DNA of 64,000 nucleotides, taken from NCBI GenBank assembly GCA_905182335.1, contig CAJJBE010000004.1, positions 248,001 through 312,000 of the forward strand, given 5' to 3'. Below the pieces are notes generated by a model. That model did no database searches. It was not told the origin of the DNA and saw only the letters and a program-made list of their open reading frames with translations. Shown in pieces: positions 40,054 to 49,478 of this stretch. This DNA is from Flavobacteriales bacterium UBA4466 (GTDB lineage Bacteria; Bacteroidota; Bacteroidia; Flavobacteriales_D; Crocinitomicaceae). Position 1 is the stretch's first letter; every line of letters starts with the position of its first letter. The position numbers were made by a program, and so were the translations under genes.

Positions 40054-42608
40054 GATTTCAACTGCAGCTACTTCTAGTATTTTCACTTTTAATTGTAGGG
40101 TTTACTTTCGGGCAAGGTCCAAAAACAATCGGAGGATTAGATATCAACTATAAAAGCCCTAAAACATACGAGATTGGTCCAGTTCGCGTCGAGGGAGCTG
40201 ATAACTATGATCACAATGCAATTAAATTGTTAGCTGGTTTACGTCAAGGGCAATCAATTGTAGTCCCAGGAGAGAAAATTTCAAAAGCGATAAAGAATCT
40301 TTGGGATGAAGGAGTTTTTTCTAACGTTGAGATTCTTGCGGATAAAGAAGTCGCTGGTGTTATTTACCTTGTGATTAAAGTCGCTCCAAGACCTAAGCTT
40401 TCTCGATTTAGATTTACAGGAATAAATAGACGTGAAGCGGATAAAATTAGAGAAGAGATTTTATTGTTTTCTGGGAAGACAATTACTGAGAATTTAGTTT
40501 TTGCAACAGAGAGTCAAATCAAAGGGTACTTCAGAGAGAAAGGACATTATTCAGTAGAGGTAAATATTAATCGTGACGCTGATAGTTTAATGAACAACTC
40601 TGAAATTTTCGTCATTGATATTACAAAAAACCCGAAAGTTAAGATTGGTAAATTAACTTTTGCAGGAAACGAAGCTGTTAAAACCTGGCGACTTCGAATG
40701 TCAATGAAAGATACTAAGCAAAAAGCATTTTGGAGATTTTTTAAACGGTCTAAGTTTTCAGAAACTGCATACAAAAGAGATAAGCTTGCAATGCTTCAAA
40801 AATTTGGAGCAAAAGGATTACGTGACGCTGAAATATCCTATGATACTGTTTATTTAGCAAGTAAAAAAAACCTGCAAATAAACATCAATATTGATGAGGG
40901 TGAAAAGTATTACTTTGGAGATATTGAATGGATTGGTAATTCTAAATTTCGTTCGTCATTTTTAGATACTGTTATTGGACTTAAACGTGGTGATCTTTAT
41001 AACAAAGAACTGTTAGATACGCGTCTATTCATGAGTCAAGATGGTCGCGATGTTTCTTCAATGTATATGGATAGAGGCTATTTGTTCTTTCAAGTTATTC
41101 CTGTCGAAACTAGTGTAGAAGATAATCACATCAATTATCAGATGAGAATAATCGAAGGGAAAGAGGCACGGATTAAGCGAATTATTATTAAAGGAAATGC
41201 GAAAACAAATGATCACGTTATTCGTCGAGAAATCAGAACGAAACCAGGAGATTTATTTAATCGTAATGACATTATTAGAACACAGCGTGAGCTTGCTCAA
41301 TTGGGATACTTTGATGAGCAGGGGTTCCAAATTAATCCTATTCCAAATCCGCAAGATGGAACGGTAGACATTGAATATGTTGTCGTTGAGAAATCATCAG
41401 ATCAAATTGAACTTTCTGGGGGTTACGGTGGAACAGGTGTTGATGGAAGAGGAAGTATTATAGGAACTTTAGGATTAACCTTTAACAACTTCTCCGTAAA
41501 AAACATCCTTAAGCCAGGTGCTTGGTCGCCATTACCAGGTGGAGATGGTCAGAAATTATCAATTAGAGCTCAAACAAGTGGGAAGTATTACCAGAGTTAT
41601 AACTTCTCATTCTCGGAGCCTTGGCTTGGTGGAAAGAAGCCAAACTCATTGTCTATTTGGATGAATCATACAGCATTAGGTAATGGATATGTTAGATCAA
41701 ATGAAGCTTATGCGGGTCTTTCAATTACAGGAGTTGGAGTTGGTTTAGGGCGAAGAAAAAAATGGCCTGATGATTGGTTCCAAGCTTATTATGAATTGAG
41801 TTATCAGTATTACGGTGTGAAGGACGATACAAGGTTCGGAATATTTACAAATGGATATGCAAATGATATTGCTTTGAAATATGTATTACAGCGTAGCTCT
41901 GTAAGTGCACCAATCTATCCTCAAAATGGATCTAATATAAAATTCACAGGAAAATCTACATTGCCGTATTCTTACTTTGATGGAGTTGATAATTACGACG
42001 ATTTTTCAAATCAAGAGCGCTATAAATATTTAGAGTATTATAAGCTTAAATTAACAGGAGAATGGTTTTTCCCTTTAACTGAAGATAAGAAACTAGTATT
42101 GATGCCACGGATTGGTTTTGGTTTCTTAGGGGCTTATAATAAATCAAAAGGATTAACGCCATTTGAGCGATTCTCTGTTGGTGGATCAGGCCTGTCAGGA
42201 ACAAATCAAATAGGAGGTAAAGAAATTATCGCATTGCGTGGCTATGAAGATGGTGCCGTAAGTTCTGCTAATGGCGACGCCTTAGTCGCTAAGTACACAC
42301 TAGAGTTACGTTATCCTATTTCATTAAACCCATCAGCTACGTTCTATGTAGTCGGCTTTGCAGAAGCCGGAAATTCATATCCGTCGTTTGAGAAGTTTAA
42401 TCCTTTCAATGTGAAACGATCTGCCGGAATAGGTATACGAGTATTCTTACCTATGTTTGGTATGCTTGGATTGGATTATGGGTTTGGATTTGATAAGCTA
42501 GACCCTTGGTCTACTGGTTTTGGAGGAATTTCAGATTCTGACATTAACGCGAAAGGATTTCATCCTAAGTTGAATTTTACAATCGGAATGAACCTGGGAG
42601 AGCTTTAA
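40050..42608 (+). CDS. bamA: Outer membrane protein assembly factor BamA
   Basis: An 852-residue protein with a signal peptide (MRFQLQLLLVFSLLIVGFTFG). It then has a series of POTRA domains over about residues 25-430 (for example VRVEGADNYDHNAIKLLAGL and IKRIIIKGNAKTNDHVIRREI). The C-terminal half is a 16-strand barrel of the Omp85 family, with the GGSGLSGTN and LRGYEDGAV (RGY) motifs and an LNFTIGMNLGEL end. It inserts beta-barrel proteins into the outer membrane. The gene sits between uppS (four-base overlap) and two Skp-like chaperone genes, which would bring it clients. Confidence 0.97.
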   Translation: MRFQLQLLLVFSLLIVGFTFGQGPKTIGGLDINYKSPKTYEIGPVRVEGADNYDHNAIKLLAGLRQGQSIVVPGEKISKAIKNLWDEGVFSNVEILADKEVAGVIYLVIKVAPRPKLSRFRFTGINRREADKIREEILLFSGKTITENLVFATESQIKGYFREKGHYSVEVNINRDADSLMNNSEIFVIDITKNPKVKIGKLTFAGNEAVKTWRLRMSMKDTKQKAFWRFFKRSKFSETAYKRDKLAMLQKFGAKGLRDAEISYDTVYLASKKNLQININIDEGEKYYFGDIEWIGNSKFRSSFLDTVIGLKRGDLYNKELLDTRLFMSQDGRDVSSMYMDRGYLFFQVIPVETSVEDNHINYQMRIIEGKEARIKRIIIKGNAKTNDHVIRREIRTKPGDLFNRNDIIRTQRELAQLGYFDEQGFQINPIPNPQDGTVDIEYVVVEKSSDQIELSGGYGGTGVDGRGSIIGTLGLTFNNFSVKNILKPGAWSPLPGGDGQKLSIRAQTSGKYYQSYNFSFSEPWLGGKKPNSLSIWMNHTALGNGYVRSNEAYAGLSITGVGVGLGRRKKWPDDWFQAYYELSYQYYGVKDDTRFGIFTNGYANDIALKYVLQRSSVSAPIYPQNGSNIKFTGKSTLPYSYFDGVDNYDDFSNQERYKYLEYYKLKLTGEWFFPLTEDKKLVLMPRIGFGFLGAYNKSKGLTPFERFSVGGSGLSGTNQIGGKEIIALRGYEDGAVSSANGDALVAKYTLELRYPISLNPSATFYVVGFAEAGNSYPSFEKFNPFNVKRSAGIGIRVFLPMFGMLGLDYGFGFDKLDPWSTGFGGISDSDINAKGFHPKLNFTIGMNLGEL

Positions 42609-42668
42609 ATTATTCGAATCACAATAAAAATATTATTTTTGCCGTTGTCGTAAACAAAGTTGATAATT

Positions 42669-43184
42669 ATGAAAGCACTTGTTTTAGTATTAGTATTGGT
42701 TTTTGGCACAGCATTTGCCAATAGTCAAAAGTACGCTTATATTGATTCTGATTACATTTTGGCAAACGTCCCTGCATACACAGATGCAAAGGAAAAGCTT
42801 GATAAACTTGCAGATCGTTGGACAAAAGAAATTGAAAAGCGTTACGAAGTTTTATTAATGAAGAAAGAAAACTTCGCAAGGGAAGAGGTACTTCTTCCAA
42901 GTGAGGAAAAGAAAAAGCGGAAAGTAGAAATTGAAACATTAGAATTAGAAGCTATGCAAATGCAAAAACTTCGTTTCGGTGTCAGCGGCGATTACTTTCA
43001 AAAACGCCAAGAATTGATTAAACCAATTCAAGACGAAGTATATGATGCTATGCAAGACGTAGCCTCGAAAAGAAATTATATCTTCGTGTTTGATAAAGCA
43101 AACCAAAGTAACTTGGTTTATGCAGACAGCAAATATGATATAAGTAATAAGGTCCTAAAAGAGATGGGGTTTTCGGTAAAATAA
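42669..43184 (+). CDS. OmpH/Skp family periplasmic chaperone (first copy)
   Basis: About 171 residues from ATG 42669. The signal peptide (KALVLVLVLVFGTAFANS) precedes the family start QKYAYIDSDYILANVPAYTDAKEKL. A long charged helix region (about 45-110), which would form the Skp tentacles, follows, and then the NYIFVFDKANQSNLVYADSKYDIS end typical of the family. Trimers of such proteins hold unfolded outer-membrane proteins in the periplasm and pass them to BamA, encoded just upstream. A second paralogue follows after 21 bases. Confidence 0.93.
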   Translation: MKALVLVLVLVFGTAFANSQKYAYIDSDYILANVPAYTDAKEKLDKLADRWTKEIEKRYEVLLMKKENFAREEVLLPSEEKKKRKVEIETLELEAMQMQKLRFGVSGDYFQKRQELIKPIQDEVYDAMQDVASKRNYIFVFDKANQSNLVYADSKYDISNKVLKEMGFSVK

Positions 43185-43205
43185 ATTAATAATTAGAAAA
43201 AAAAG

Positions 43206-43709
43206 ATGAAGAATTTTTTGTTAGCAATTGCATTAGTATTAGTAGCAGGGTCAGTAATGGCTCAATCTAGAGTAGCTCACGTAAACTCACAAACATTATT
43301 AGATACATTACCATCGCGTAAAGTAGCGATTCTTAAATTACAAGAGTTTGAAACAAATGGAGTGAAGGAATTACAAGAAATGGAAGCTGATTTCAATGCA
43401 GCAGTTTCTAAATATGAAACTACTCGTCCAAATATGTCTCCAGTGATTATTAAAATCGAAGAGGAAAAATTAATGAAGAAACAGCAAGCTTTACAAGAAA
43501 GAGAGAAATCTCTTAATTCTGAAATGCAGGCTTATTCTCAAGAGTTGAATACACCTATTTTAGGAATGGTTCAAAAGGCGGTTGAAATTGTTTCTGAGCG
43601 ATTAAAAGTAAATTATGTGATTGATGAGTCTGTAACATTGTACTTTGCAGGAGGTACAGATATTACAAATGAAGTGATTACTGAGTTGCTTAAAATGGAC
43701 AGGCAATAA
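43206..43709 (+). CDS. OmpH/Skp family periplasmic chaperone (second copy)
   Basis: A 167-residue protein with a signal peptide (NFLLAIALVLVAGSVMAQ) and the Skp start SRVAHVNSQTLLDTLPSRK. A long coiled-coil helix pair (about 50-115) and the C-terminal VNYVIDESVTLYFAGGTDIT follow. It is clearly related to the preceding gene but strongly diverged from it, so this is an old duplication, found in many Bacteroidota. It is the last gene of the uppS-bamA-skp-skp run and is followed by a terminator. Confidence 0.93.
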   Translation: MKNFLLAIALVLVAGSVMAQSRVAHVNSQTLLDTLPSRKVAILKLQEFETNGVKELQEMEADFNAAVSKYETTRPNMSPVIIKIEEEKLMKKQQALQEREKSLNSEMQAYSQELNTPILGMVQKAVEIVSERLKVNYVIDESVTLYFAGGTDITNEVITELLKMDRQ

Positions 43710-43728
43710 TAGTTAAATATTTCGATAG

Positions 43729-43757
43729 AAAGGCTGTCTATTTGGGCAGCCTTTTTT
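43729..43757 (+). terminator. Rho-independent terminator after the skp pair
   Basis: The stem AAAGGCTG / CAGCCTTT encloses a short loop (TCTATTTGGG) and is followed by Ts. It lies 20 bases after the second skp stop and before the murI ATG at 43792. Confidence 0.85.
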
Positions 43758-43791
43758 GTTGTGTGCGCGGTTTTTTATTAGCTTTGATTCT

Positions 43792-44610
43792 ATGGGACCA
43801 ATTGGTGTTTTCGATTCTGGTTATGGAGGATTAACAATCCTTCAAGACATTAAGAAGCAATTGCCAGAGTATGATTTTTTATACTTGGGTGATAATGCCC
43901 GTGCGCCATATGGAACACGATCATTTGAAGTGGTTTATAAATTTACACTAGAAGCCGTAACTGAATTGTTTAATCGAGGGTGTGAGTTAGTTATTCTAGC
44001 GTGTAATACCTCATCGGCTAAAGCACTTAGATCAATTCAACAAAACGACTTGAAAATGATCGGTCCTGATAAACGTGTGCTTGGTGTTATTCGACCGAGC
44101 ACCGAAATTATAGGAGACTTGACAAAAAGTAATAGCGTTGGTTTATTAGCAACTGAGGGGACTGTGAGTTCAAATTCATATGTTATCGAAGTGAAGAAGT
44201 ACTCTCCCTCAACAAAAATTTATCAACAAGCTTGTCCAATGTGGGTTCCATTAATTGAGAGCAATAAACAGAACTCTCATACTGGAAGAGAATTTATTCG
44301 AGAAGATGTTGAAAATCTTTTAAAGAAAGACCCCAAAATGGATGTTATTGTATTGGGATGCACACATTATCCTATCATTAAGGATTACATTCAGTCTATT
44401 GTTCCCGATCATGTCAAGGTTATTTCTCAAGGAAATATTGTTGCTGAGAGGGTATTAGACTATCTGAATAGGCATCCAAAGATTGAATCGAAGTGCTCTA
44501 AAAGCGCAACTTCAACTTACCTGACAACAGAAAGTACAGATGAGTTTGATACTAATGCAAGTTATTATATTGGAGAAAAAATAGTATCTGTAAACATAAA
44601 GCTTGGTTAA
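43792..44610 (+). CDS. murI: Glutamate racemase
   Basis: About 272 residues from ATG 43792 (MGPIGVFDSGYGG). A longer frame starting with TTG 43756 runs back into the terminator hairpin and is rejected. The two catalytic cysteines are seen at Cys71 (LACNTSSA) and Cys190 (LGCTHYP), and LGDNARAPYGTRS is conserved. It interconverts L- and D-glutamate for peptidoglycan stem peptides in the cytoplasm. It follows the bamA-skp genes but probably has a separate promoter. Confidence 0.97.
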   Translation: MGPIGVFDSGYGGLTILQDIKKQLPEYDFLYLGDNARAPYGTRSFEVVYKFTLEAVTELFNRGCELVILACNTSSAKALRSIQQNDLKMIGPDKRVLGVIRPSTEIIGDLTKSNSVGLLATEGTVSSNSYVIEVKKYSPSTKIYQQACPMWVPLIESNKQNSHTGREFIREDVENLLKKDPKMDVIVLGCTHYPIIKDYIQSIVPDHVKVISQGNIVAERVLDYLNRHPKIESKCSKSATSTYLTTESTDEFDTNASYYIGEKIVSVNIKLG

Positions 44611-44673
44611 ATCCATTCTCTATCTTGTGCTCACTGAACTTAATTATTGTAATTTTAAGTACAAATAAAAGAA

Positions 44674-46839
44674 ATGAAACTTACCCTACTTTTTATTATT
44701 AGCTCTTTTTTAGGAATGAGTCAAGTCCAATTTTCTGCAAATACAAAAGCAGATATAATTGATATCATCAAATTGTCTAAGCAACAATCAACGCAATCAA
44801 ATGATGAGTTAATGGAACGGTATCCTATTTACCAGCTAAATGGAATGAAATATGTTTCAGTAATCGCTAAAGTAAATTTTAATTATAATAAAGATGTTCT
44901 AGAGGCTCAAAATGTATTGATTGGCTCTAATATTAATGAAATTTTAAGTCTTAAATGGCCACTTGAACAAATTGAAAATATTTTATATAACAGCCAATTT
45001 TCATATGTGAAAATTGCAGGAAAGATTAAGCCCTTATTAAATAAAGTACCTATAGCGACTCGTGCAGATAGTGTTTGGATGGGTTTTGATTTACCTCAAG
45101 GATATACAGGAAAAGATGTTATTATTGGAATAACAGATTGGGGGTTCGATTATTCTCATCCAATGTTCTATGATACTTTGTTACAGGAGACACGAATTTT
45201 AGCAGCATGGGACCAATTTAAAAATACCGGTCCTGCTCCAGCTGGTTACAGTTATGGAACAGAGTATGACAATCCAACAGATTTAATTGCAGCAGCTGCA
45301 GATACCGTAAATATTTATTCATACGCAACACATGGCTCACATGTAGCAGGGATTGCGGGTGGCTCTGGTGCAGGAACACCATACCGTGGAATTGGATTCG
45401 AAGCGAATTACTTATTTACAACTTTTTTGGTAGATGAAGGAGCCGTTTTAGATGCGTGGCAATGGATGAATGATAAAGCAATTGCAGAAGGAAAGCGTTT
45501 GGTTATTAATATGAGTTGGGGATTATATCATATGGACGCCATAGACGGAACCTCTATAATTAGCCAAGCACTTGATGCGTATTCATCCGAAAATGTTGTC
45601 TTCGTTACTTCAGGAGGAAATAATGGAGATACACCTTTTCATATTAAGAAGTCATACGCTGGTGACACAATGAAAACTAGAATTAACTTCTATTCTAATC
45701 CAGGATTAGCAAGTGTATGGGGTCAGAGTGTTCATATGTGGGGAGGTGTTGGAAATGAAATTTCAAGTGCAATTCAAATTTTAGATTTATCAAATCAAGT
45801 GCTGGACCAATCTCCATGGTACAATACTGGAACGACAATTAATTATGTGGATTCATTTATTGTGGCACCATCAACTACAGATACGGTTTGGTTTAATCTT
45901 TCTGCAGATGAATTATATCCAACAAATAATCGTCCTCAAATGCGTTTAAGAGTAAAATATCCACCTTCTGGTTACAAAGTGGTGTTACTTTCTACTGCGC
46001 CAACTGGAACAATTCATTATTGGAATGTAACAGAATTAACAACCGATGTTGGTAACTGGGGAATGTCTTTTGCTTCTCTTGGAACCGGCTATACATCTGG
46101 GGACAATGATTATGGAATTGGAGCACCAGCTTGTACACATTCAGCGATTACTGTCGCAGCATATTCAGCAGAATATTATACCATGACGGGATTTGAAGTT
46201 GGAGGTCAACTGGCATCTTTTTCAAGTATTGGACCGTTAATGACCGATTCATTGAAGCCAGATATTGCAGCGCCGGGAGTTAGTGTGCGCTCATCAATTT
46301 CTTCATATACAGATAATTCATATACGGCTGTTACAACTGTTGAGTTTAACGGAAGGACATATCCGTTTGCAGCATTTAGTGGTACTTCTATGTCTTCACC
46401 AGCAACTGCTGGTGTTGTGACCTTGATTTTACAAGCCAACCCTTACCTTTCAGCTGAGCAAGTGAAGCAGATTATCATTGCAACTGCTCGTAAGGATAAT
46501 GATACGGGTGTAATTCCTAGCTTTGGATCTCCAGTTTGGGGATGGGGAAAGGTCAATGCTTACGCTGCTGTGAAATTGGCATTGAATACCGTTGGAGTTT
46601 CTGCATTAAATAAAGATATTACTTGGGATGTATATCCAAACCCTGCCAATAAAACCTTATCAATTTCAGGGGTAAATGGAGTCATTTTTGAGGTTATGAT
46701 TGTTGACTTTCAAGGAAAAGAAATAAATATGGAATTGATTGATAATTCAATGAATGTTAGTTCGATCGAAGCGGGGGTTTATTTTTTACGACTAATTCGT
46801 GACGGAAAAGTAGAGCAGAAGAAATTTATTAAGCTTTAA
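44674..46839 (+). CDS. Secreted S8 serine protease with long insertion and T9SS type A sorting domain
   Basis: A 721-residue protein with a signal peptide (KLTLLFIISSFLGMSQ). The catalytic triad is D155 (GITDWGFDY), H220 (YATHGSHVAG) and S572 (FSGTSMSSP), with oxyanion Asn316 (SGGNNGD). Asn and Ser are about 256 residues apart, compared with about 62 in the other subtilase of the window, so a beta-rich insertion of roughly 190 residues lies inside the catalytic domain. The C-terminus is a short type A sorting domain (VYPNPANKTLSISG). It is predicted to be an active surface or secreted protease. Confidence 0.93.
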   Translation: MKLTLLFIISSFLGMSQVQFSANTKADIIDIIKLSKQQSTQSNDELMERYPIYQLNGMKYVSVIAKVNFNYNKDVLEAQNVLIGSNINEILSLKWPLEQIENILYNSQFSYVKIAGKIKPLLNKVPIATRADSVWMGFDLPQGYTGKDVIIGITDWGFDYSHPMFYDTLLQETRILAAWDQFKNTGPAPAGYSYGTEYDNPTDLIAAAADTVNIYSYATHGSHVAGIAGGSGAGTPYRGIGFEANYLFTTFLVDEGAVLDAWQWMNDKAIAEGKRLVINMSWGLYHMDAIDGTSIISQALDAYSSENVVFVTSGGNNGDTPFHIKKSYAGDTMKTRINFYSNPGLASVWGQSVHMWGGVGNEISSAIQILDLSNQVLDQSPWYNTGTTINYVDSFIVAPSTTDTVWFNLSADELYPTNNRPQMRLRVKYPPSGYKVVLLSTAPTGTIHYWNVTELTTDVGNWGMSFASLGTGYTSGDNDYGIGAPACTHSAITVAAYSAEYYTMTGFEVGGQLASFSSIGPLMTDSLKPDIAAPGVSVRSSISSYTDNSYTAVTTVEFNGRTYPFAAFSGTSMSSPATAGVVTLILQANPYLSAEQVKQIIIATARKDNDTGVIPSFGSPVWGWGKVNAYAAVKLALNTVGVSALNKDITWDVYPNPANKTLSISGVNGVIFEVMIVDFQGKEINMELIDNSMNVSSIEAGVYFLRLIRDGKVEQKKFIKL

Positions 46840-46842
46840 TCT

Positions 46843-47904
46843 ATGGCATTCTCAGCCGAAGAACAAAAGCAATATAGCCGTCACATTATTCTAGATGAAA
46901 TAGGTATTACAGGACAAGAAAAATTAAAAGCTGCCAGTGTTTTAGTTATCGGTGCAGGTGGACTTGGGTGTCCAATTCTAAGTTATTTAACTGCTGCTGG
47001 CGTTGGAAGAATAGGTGTAATCGACTATGATACTGTTGATCAGTCTAATTTACAAAGACAAGTTTTGTATGCTCAATTAGACATTGGTGCGCCAAAGGTA
47101 GAAGCAGCAAAAGATCACCTTTCTACGTTGAACCCATTTGTGAATTTTGAATTATACAATTCAGAATTAACACGTTTTAATGCTGTTGAGTTGTTTTCAA
47201 AATACGATATTATTGTTGATGGGAGTGATAACTTTCCTACACGTTATTTAGTTAATGATGCTGCTGTTTTAGCAGGTAAGCCAATTGTATTCGGCTCTAT
47301 TTTTAAGTTTGAAGGACAGGTTTCTGTTTTTAATTATAACGAAGGTCCAACTTATAGATGTTTATATCCAAACGCCCCAGGCGCAGATGAAGTTCCTAAT
47401 TGTTCAGAGATTGGCGTAATTGGTGTTTTACCTGGAATTATTGGTTCCCTTCAAGCAAATGAAGTGATTAAGATAATCTGTGGAATAGGTGATATTCTTT
47501 CCGGTAAGCTATTACTTTTTGATGCGCTATCTTTGAATCAATCGTTATTGAAATTCAGAAAGAATAGCGAAATAGAAATTCACGCACTCGAAGATAATTA
47601 CGAAGTGTTTTGTGGTATTCCCCAGCTAAGAGAGATAACATTAACAGAATTGAAACAGTCAGGGTCTAAGTATGAGTTGTTGGATGTTAGAACTGATTCG
47701 GAAAGAGAGGCAAAGAACATTGGTGGAATGCATATACCTTTGCATGAGGTACCGTCTAGGATCAATGAAATTAATTCAGACGAGTCAGTAGTGGTATATT
47801 GTAAGGCAGGTATGCGAAGTGCTCAAGCAATCCAGTTCTTAAAAGAATCAGGATTTAAAAACCAGCTAATTAACTTGAGAGGAGGATTGTTTTATTCTGA
47901 ATAA
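46843..47904 (+). CDS. moeB: ThiF/MoeB/HesA-family adenylyltransferase with C-terminal rhodanese domain
   Basis: A 353-residue two-domain protein. Residues 1 to about 240 are an E1-like adenylyltransferase (VIGAGGLGCPILSYL, the DQSNLQRQVLY arginine loop, DGSDNFPTRYLVND). Residues about 260-353 are a rhodanese domain (LLDVRTDSERE) with the active loop CKAGMRS. Such proteins activate the C-terminus of a ubiquitin-like sulfur carrier (ThiS/MoaD) and load sulfur. The two zinc CxxC pairs of E. coli MoeB are not visible, which is common in this fused subtype. Which pathway it serves (thiamine or molybdopterin) cannot be told; no partner is nearby. It starts 3 bp after the subtilase gene. Confidence 0.9.
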   Translation: MAFSAEEQKQYSRHIILDEIGITGQEKLKAASVLVIGAGGLGCPILSYLTAAGVGRIGVIDYDTVDQSNLQRQVLYAQLDIGAPKVEAAKDHLSTLNPFVNFELYNSELTRFNAVELFSKYDIIVDGSDNFPTRYLVNDAAVLAGKPIVFGSIFKFEGQVSVFNYNEGPTYRCLYPNAPGADEVPNCSEIGVIGVLPGIIGSLQANEVIKIICGIGDILSGKLLLFDALSLNQSLLKFRKNSEIEIHALEDNYEVFCGIPQLREITLTELKQSGSKYELLDVRTDSEREAKNIGGMHIPLHEVPSRINEINSDESVVVYCKAGMRSAQAIQFLKESGFKNQLINLRGGLFYSE

Positions 47905-47906
47905 CC

Positions 47907-48293
47907 TCACAAAGGTTCTAAATCATTTCGAATTAAGTAGACCTCAACAATTATTCTAGAGACTAGTTCTAAGTCAATTTTATGAGGGTGAATTAGTAGT
48001 TTATAAGTCGCTTTTTCGTCAGAGGTGTTAATCTGCTTAACAATTTCTAAATCAATCAAGACTTTTCTGCCGAGTTGTTTCCCACCGTAACAATATTTGA
48101 AAGAGTGATTGACTATATCACCTTTAATGACAGCTAATCTATTAAGTAAGTTAAATGTCTTCTTGAAGTATTTCTTAAGTTGACGAATGCGAACTTTAGT
48201 AAGCTCTTCTCCGTGTAGAATAGTACCAGTGTAAATGGCAATTTCTTTTAATTCTGCTAGAAAGGCTTTTCGTTCTTCCGGTGTTTGCTCCAT
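47907..48293 (-). CDS. Hypothetical protein (128 residues)
   Basis: A small, lysine-rich soluble protein with no signal peptide or membrane segment. It starts MEQTPEERKAFLAEL and contains a basic helix (KVRIRQLKKYFKKTFNLLNRL). I do not recognise a family. It is the last gene of the minus-strand cluster that begins at 50180, 23 bp downstream of the flavin reductase gene, so it may belong to the same transcript. Its end is 2 bp from the convergent moeB-like gene. Confidence 0.7.
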   Translation of the reverse strand: MEQTPEERKAFLAELKEIAIYTGTILHGEELTKVRIRQLKKYFKKTFNLLNRLAVIKGDIVNHSFKYCYGGKQLGRKVLIDLEIVKQINTSDEKATYKLLIHPHKIDLELVSRIIVEVYLIRNDLEPL

Positions 48294-48316
48294 AAATCAT
48301 TTTATGAGAGCTAAAA

Positions 48317-48958
48317 TTACATTAATTTATTTTTGAATTTGGGAATTTCGTCTTTTCTTGCATATGGAAGGGATGTGATTCTTTTTAAGCTGTAGTAGCT
48401 ATTAAGACCACCTATCCCAACGGTAAATATACGGTCCAAGCGAATGTATCCTTTGTCATCAATACATTCTTCGGGAATATAGATGTCTTTTATTTCTCCA
48501 ATAATCATAGATGTTCCATTAGATTTAATGTCAACTTTTTCAACAAATTGTAATCCTATTTTTAATTGACACTCCTTAACATAAGGGGCGGGGAAATCAT
48601 TTAAATACTCCTCAGTTAAACTGCAAAGTTCAAATTCGGAGATATTCGAGTCAATTTTTGCCGAAGTATAATGAGCCTGATCGATGATTGATTCATGGAT
48701 ATGATTAACCGTAAAAGCACCATTACCTTTTATGTTTTCTAGCGTATCTCTTCTGATCTCAGAGTTAGGACGCATAATGAAACCAAGCATTGCGGGATCG
48801 CTTCCAAGATGAACAACTGAACTGAAAATAGATAGGTTCGTCCCTGATTTTGAATAGGTTCCAATTAAGTTAGCAGACTTAATTCCTGATATTCCATTGA
48901 TTAGGTTTAATCTTTTAATTCTATTCAGATCGTTAATGTTCTTACTTGTGAAATGCAT
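48317..48958 (-). CDS. Flavin reductase-like / FMN-binding split-barrel protein
   Basis: A 213-residue protein with the flavin-reductase fold. It has SANLIGTYSKSGTNLSIFSSVVHLGSDPAMLGFIMRP-type flavin-contacting segments (seen about 28-65), an ENIKGNGAFTVNHIHES stretch and an EIKDIYIPEECI beta-strand. It is expected to bind FMN and may use NAD(P)H. In Bacteroidota, this type often lies with DUF2805 and photolyase genes; here DUF2805 and an SDR are adjacent. The precise reaction is unknown. Confidence 0.88.
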   Translation of the reverse strand: MHFTSKNINDLNRIKRLNLINGISGIKSANLIGTYSKSGTNLSIFSSVVHLGSDPAMLGFIMRPNSEIRRDTLENIKGNGAFTVNHIHESIIDQAHYTSAKIDSNISEFELCSLTEEYLNDFPAPYVKECQLKIGLQFVEKVDIKSNGTSMIIGEIKDIYIPEECIDDKGYIRLDRIFTVGIGGLNSYYSLKRITSLPYARKDEIPKFKNKLM

Positions 48959-48989
48959 AGTTCTTCGTTTTAGTCTAATGAATTCAATT

Positions 48990-49283
48990 TTAATAGCGCT
49001 TTGAGATAGTATTATTAGATATAATTCGTTGTCTACTGCATTTGAATCGTTTAATTTCTAGAGATCTTTTCTTGGAATGTTTGGAGCTGACTCCTTGATT
49101 TACACGCTTTCTCCATCTTAAAAAACTAGATTTACGCAACGTTTGTCTCATCATTTGTATTACATCAGATTCTGAGTAATCAAATTGATATTTAATTGCC
49201 TCAAATGGGGTACGATCTTCCCAGGCCATTTCAATGATTCTGTTTTTATCTCGATCTGTTAGGCTGTCAAAATGAACACCCAT
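48990..49283 (-). CDS. DUF2805 / TIGR03643 family small basic protein
   Basis: A 97-residue basic protein. The core RDKNRIIEMAWEDRTPFEAI, then ESDVIQMMRQTLRKSSFLRWRKRV and KHSKK, is the recognised pattern of the TIGR03643/DUF2805 family. The arrangement looks like a helix-turn-helix with a basic tail, so nucleic acid binding is likely but unproven. It sits between a Lacal_2735-type gene and the flavin reductase gene, in one direction. Confidence 0.88.
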   Translation of the reverse strand: MGVHFDSLTDRDKNRIIEMAWEDRTPFEAIKYQFDYSESDVIQMMRQTLRKSSFLRWRKRVNQGVSSKHSKKRSLEIKRFKCSRQRIISNNTISKRY

Positions 49284-49295
49284 AATTAAATAGGT

Positions 49296-49475
49296 TTATT
49301 TAATTGAGTTATTTTCTAGTGCTTTGATTTTATCAAGGACCGATTCAGCCTCAAATACTTTGGCATCGCTTGCTTTTCGATTTGAAGTAGATAAAGTATT
49401 CGCTTCTGAAAGCAATATTTTGTATTGTTTGTTGAGTTTCTCCAACGCTGTTTTTTTCTTCAAAAATTTAAACAT
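49296..49475 (-). CDS. Lacal_2735 family small protein
   Basis: A 59-residue protein from ATG 49475 to TAA 49296, starting MFKFLKKKTALEKLNKQYK and ending LDKIKALENNSIK. The middle LLSEANTLSTSNRKASDAK fits the Lacal_2735 family of Flavobacteria. It is predicted to be all helical and soluble, with no known function. Its ATG is three bases after the stop of the SDR gene, and it is followed after 12 bases by the DUF2805 gene, so it is part of the same operon. Confidence 0.85.
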   Translation of the reverse strand: MFKFLKKKTALEKLNKQYKILLSEANTLSTSNRKASDAKVFEAESVLDKIKALENNSIK

Positions 49476-49478
49476 AGT

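Noticed and set aside
43756..43791. Longer N-terminus of murI starting at TTG.
   Set aside because: It runs into the T-tract of the skp terminator; ATG 43792 gives the standard MurI start.
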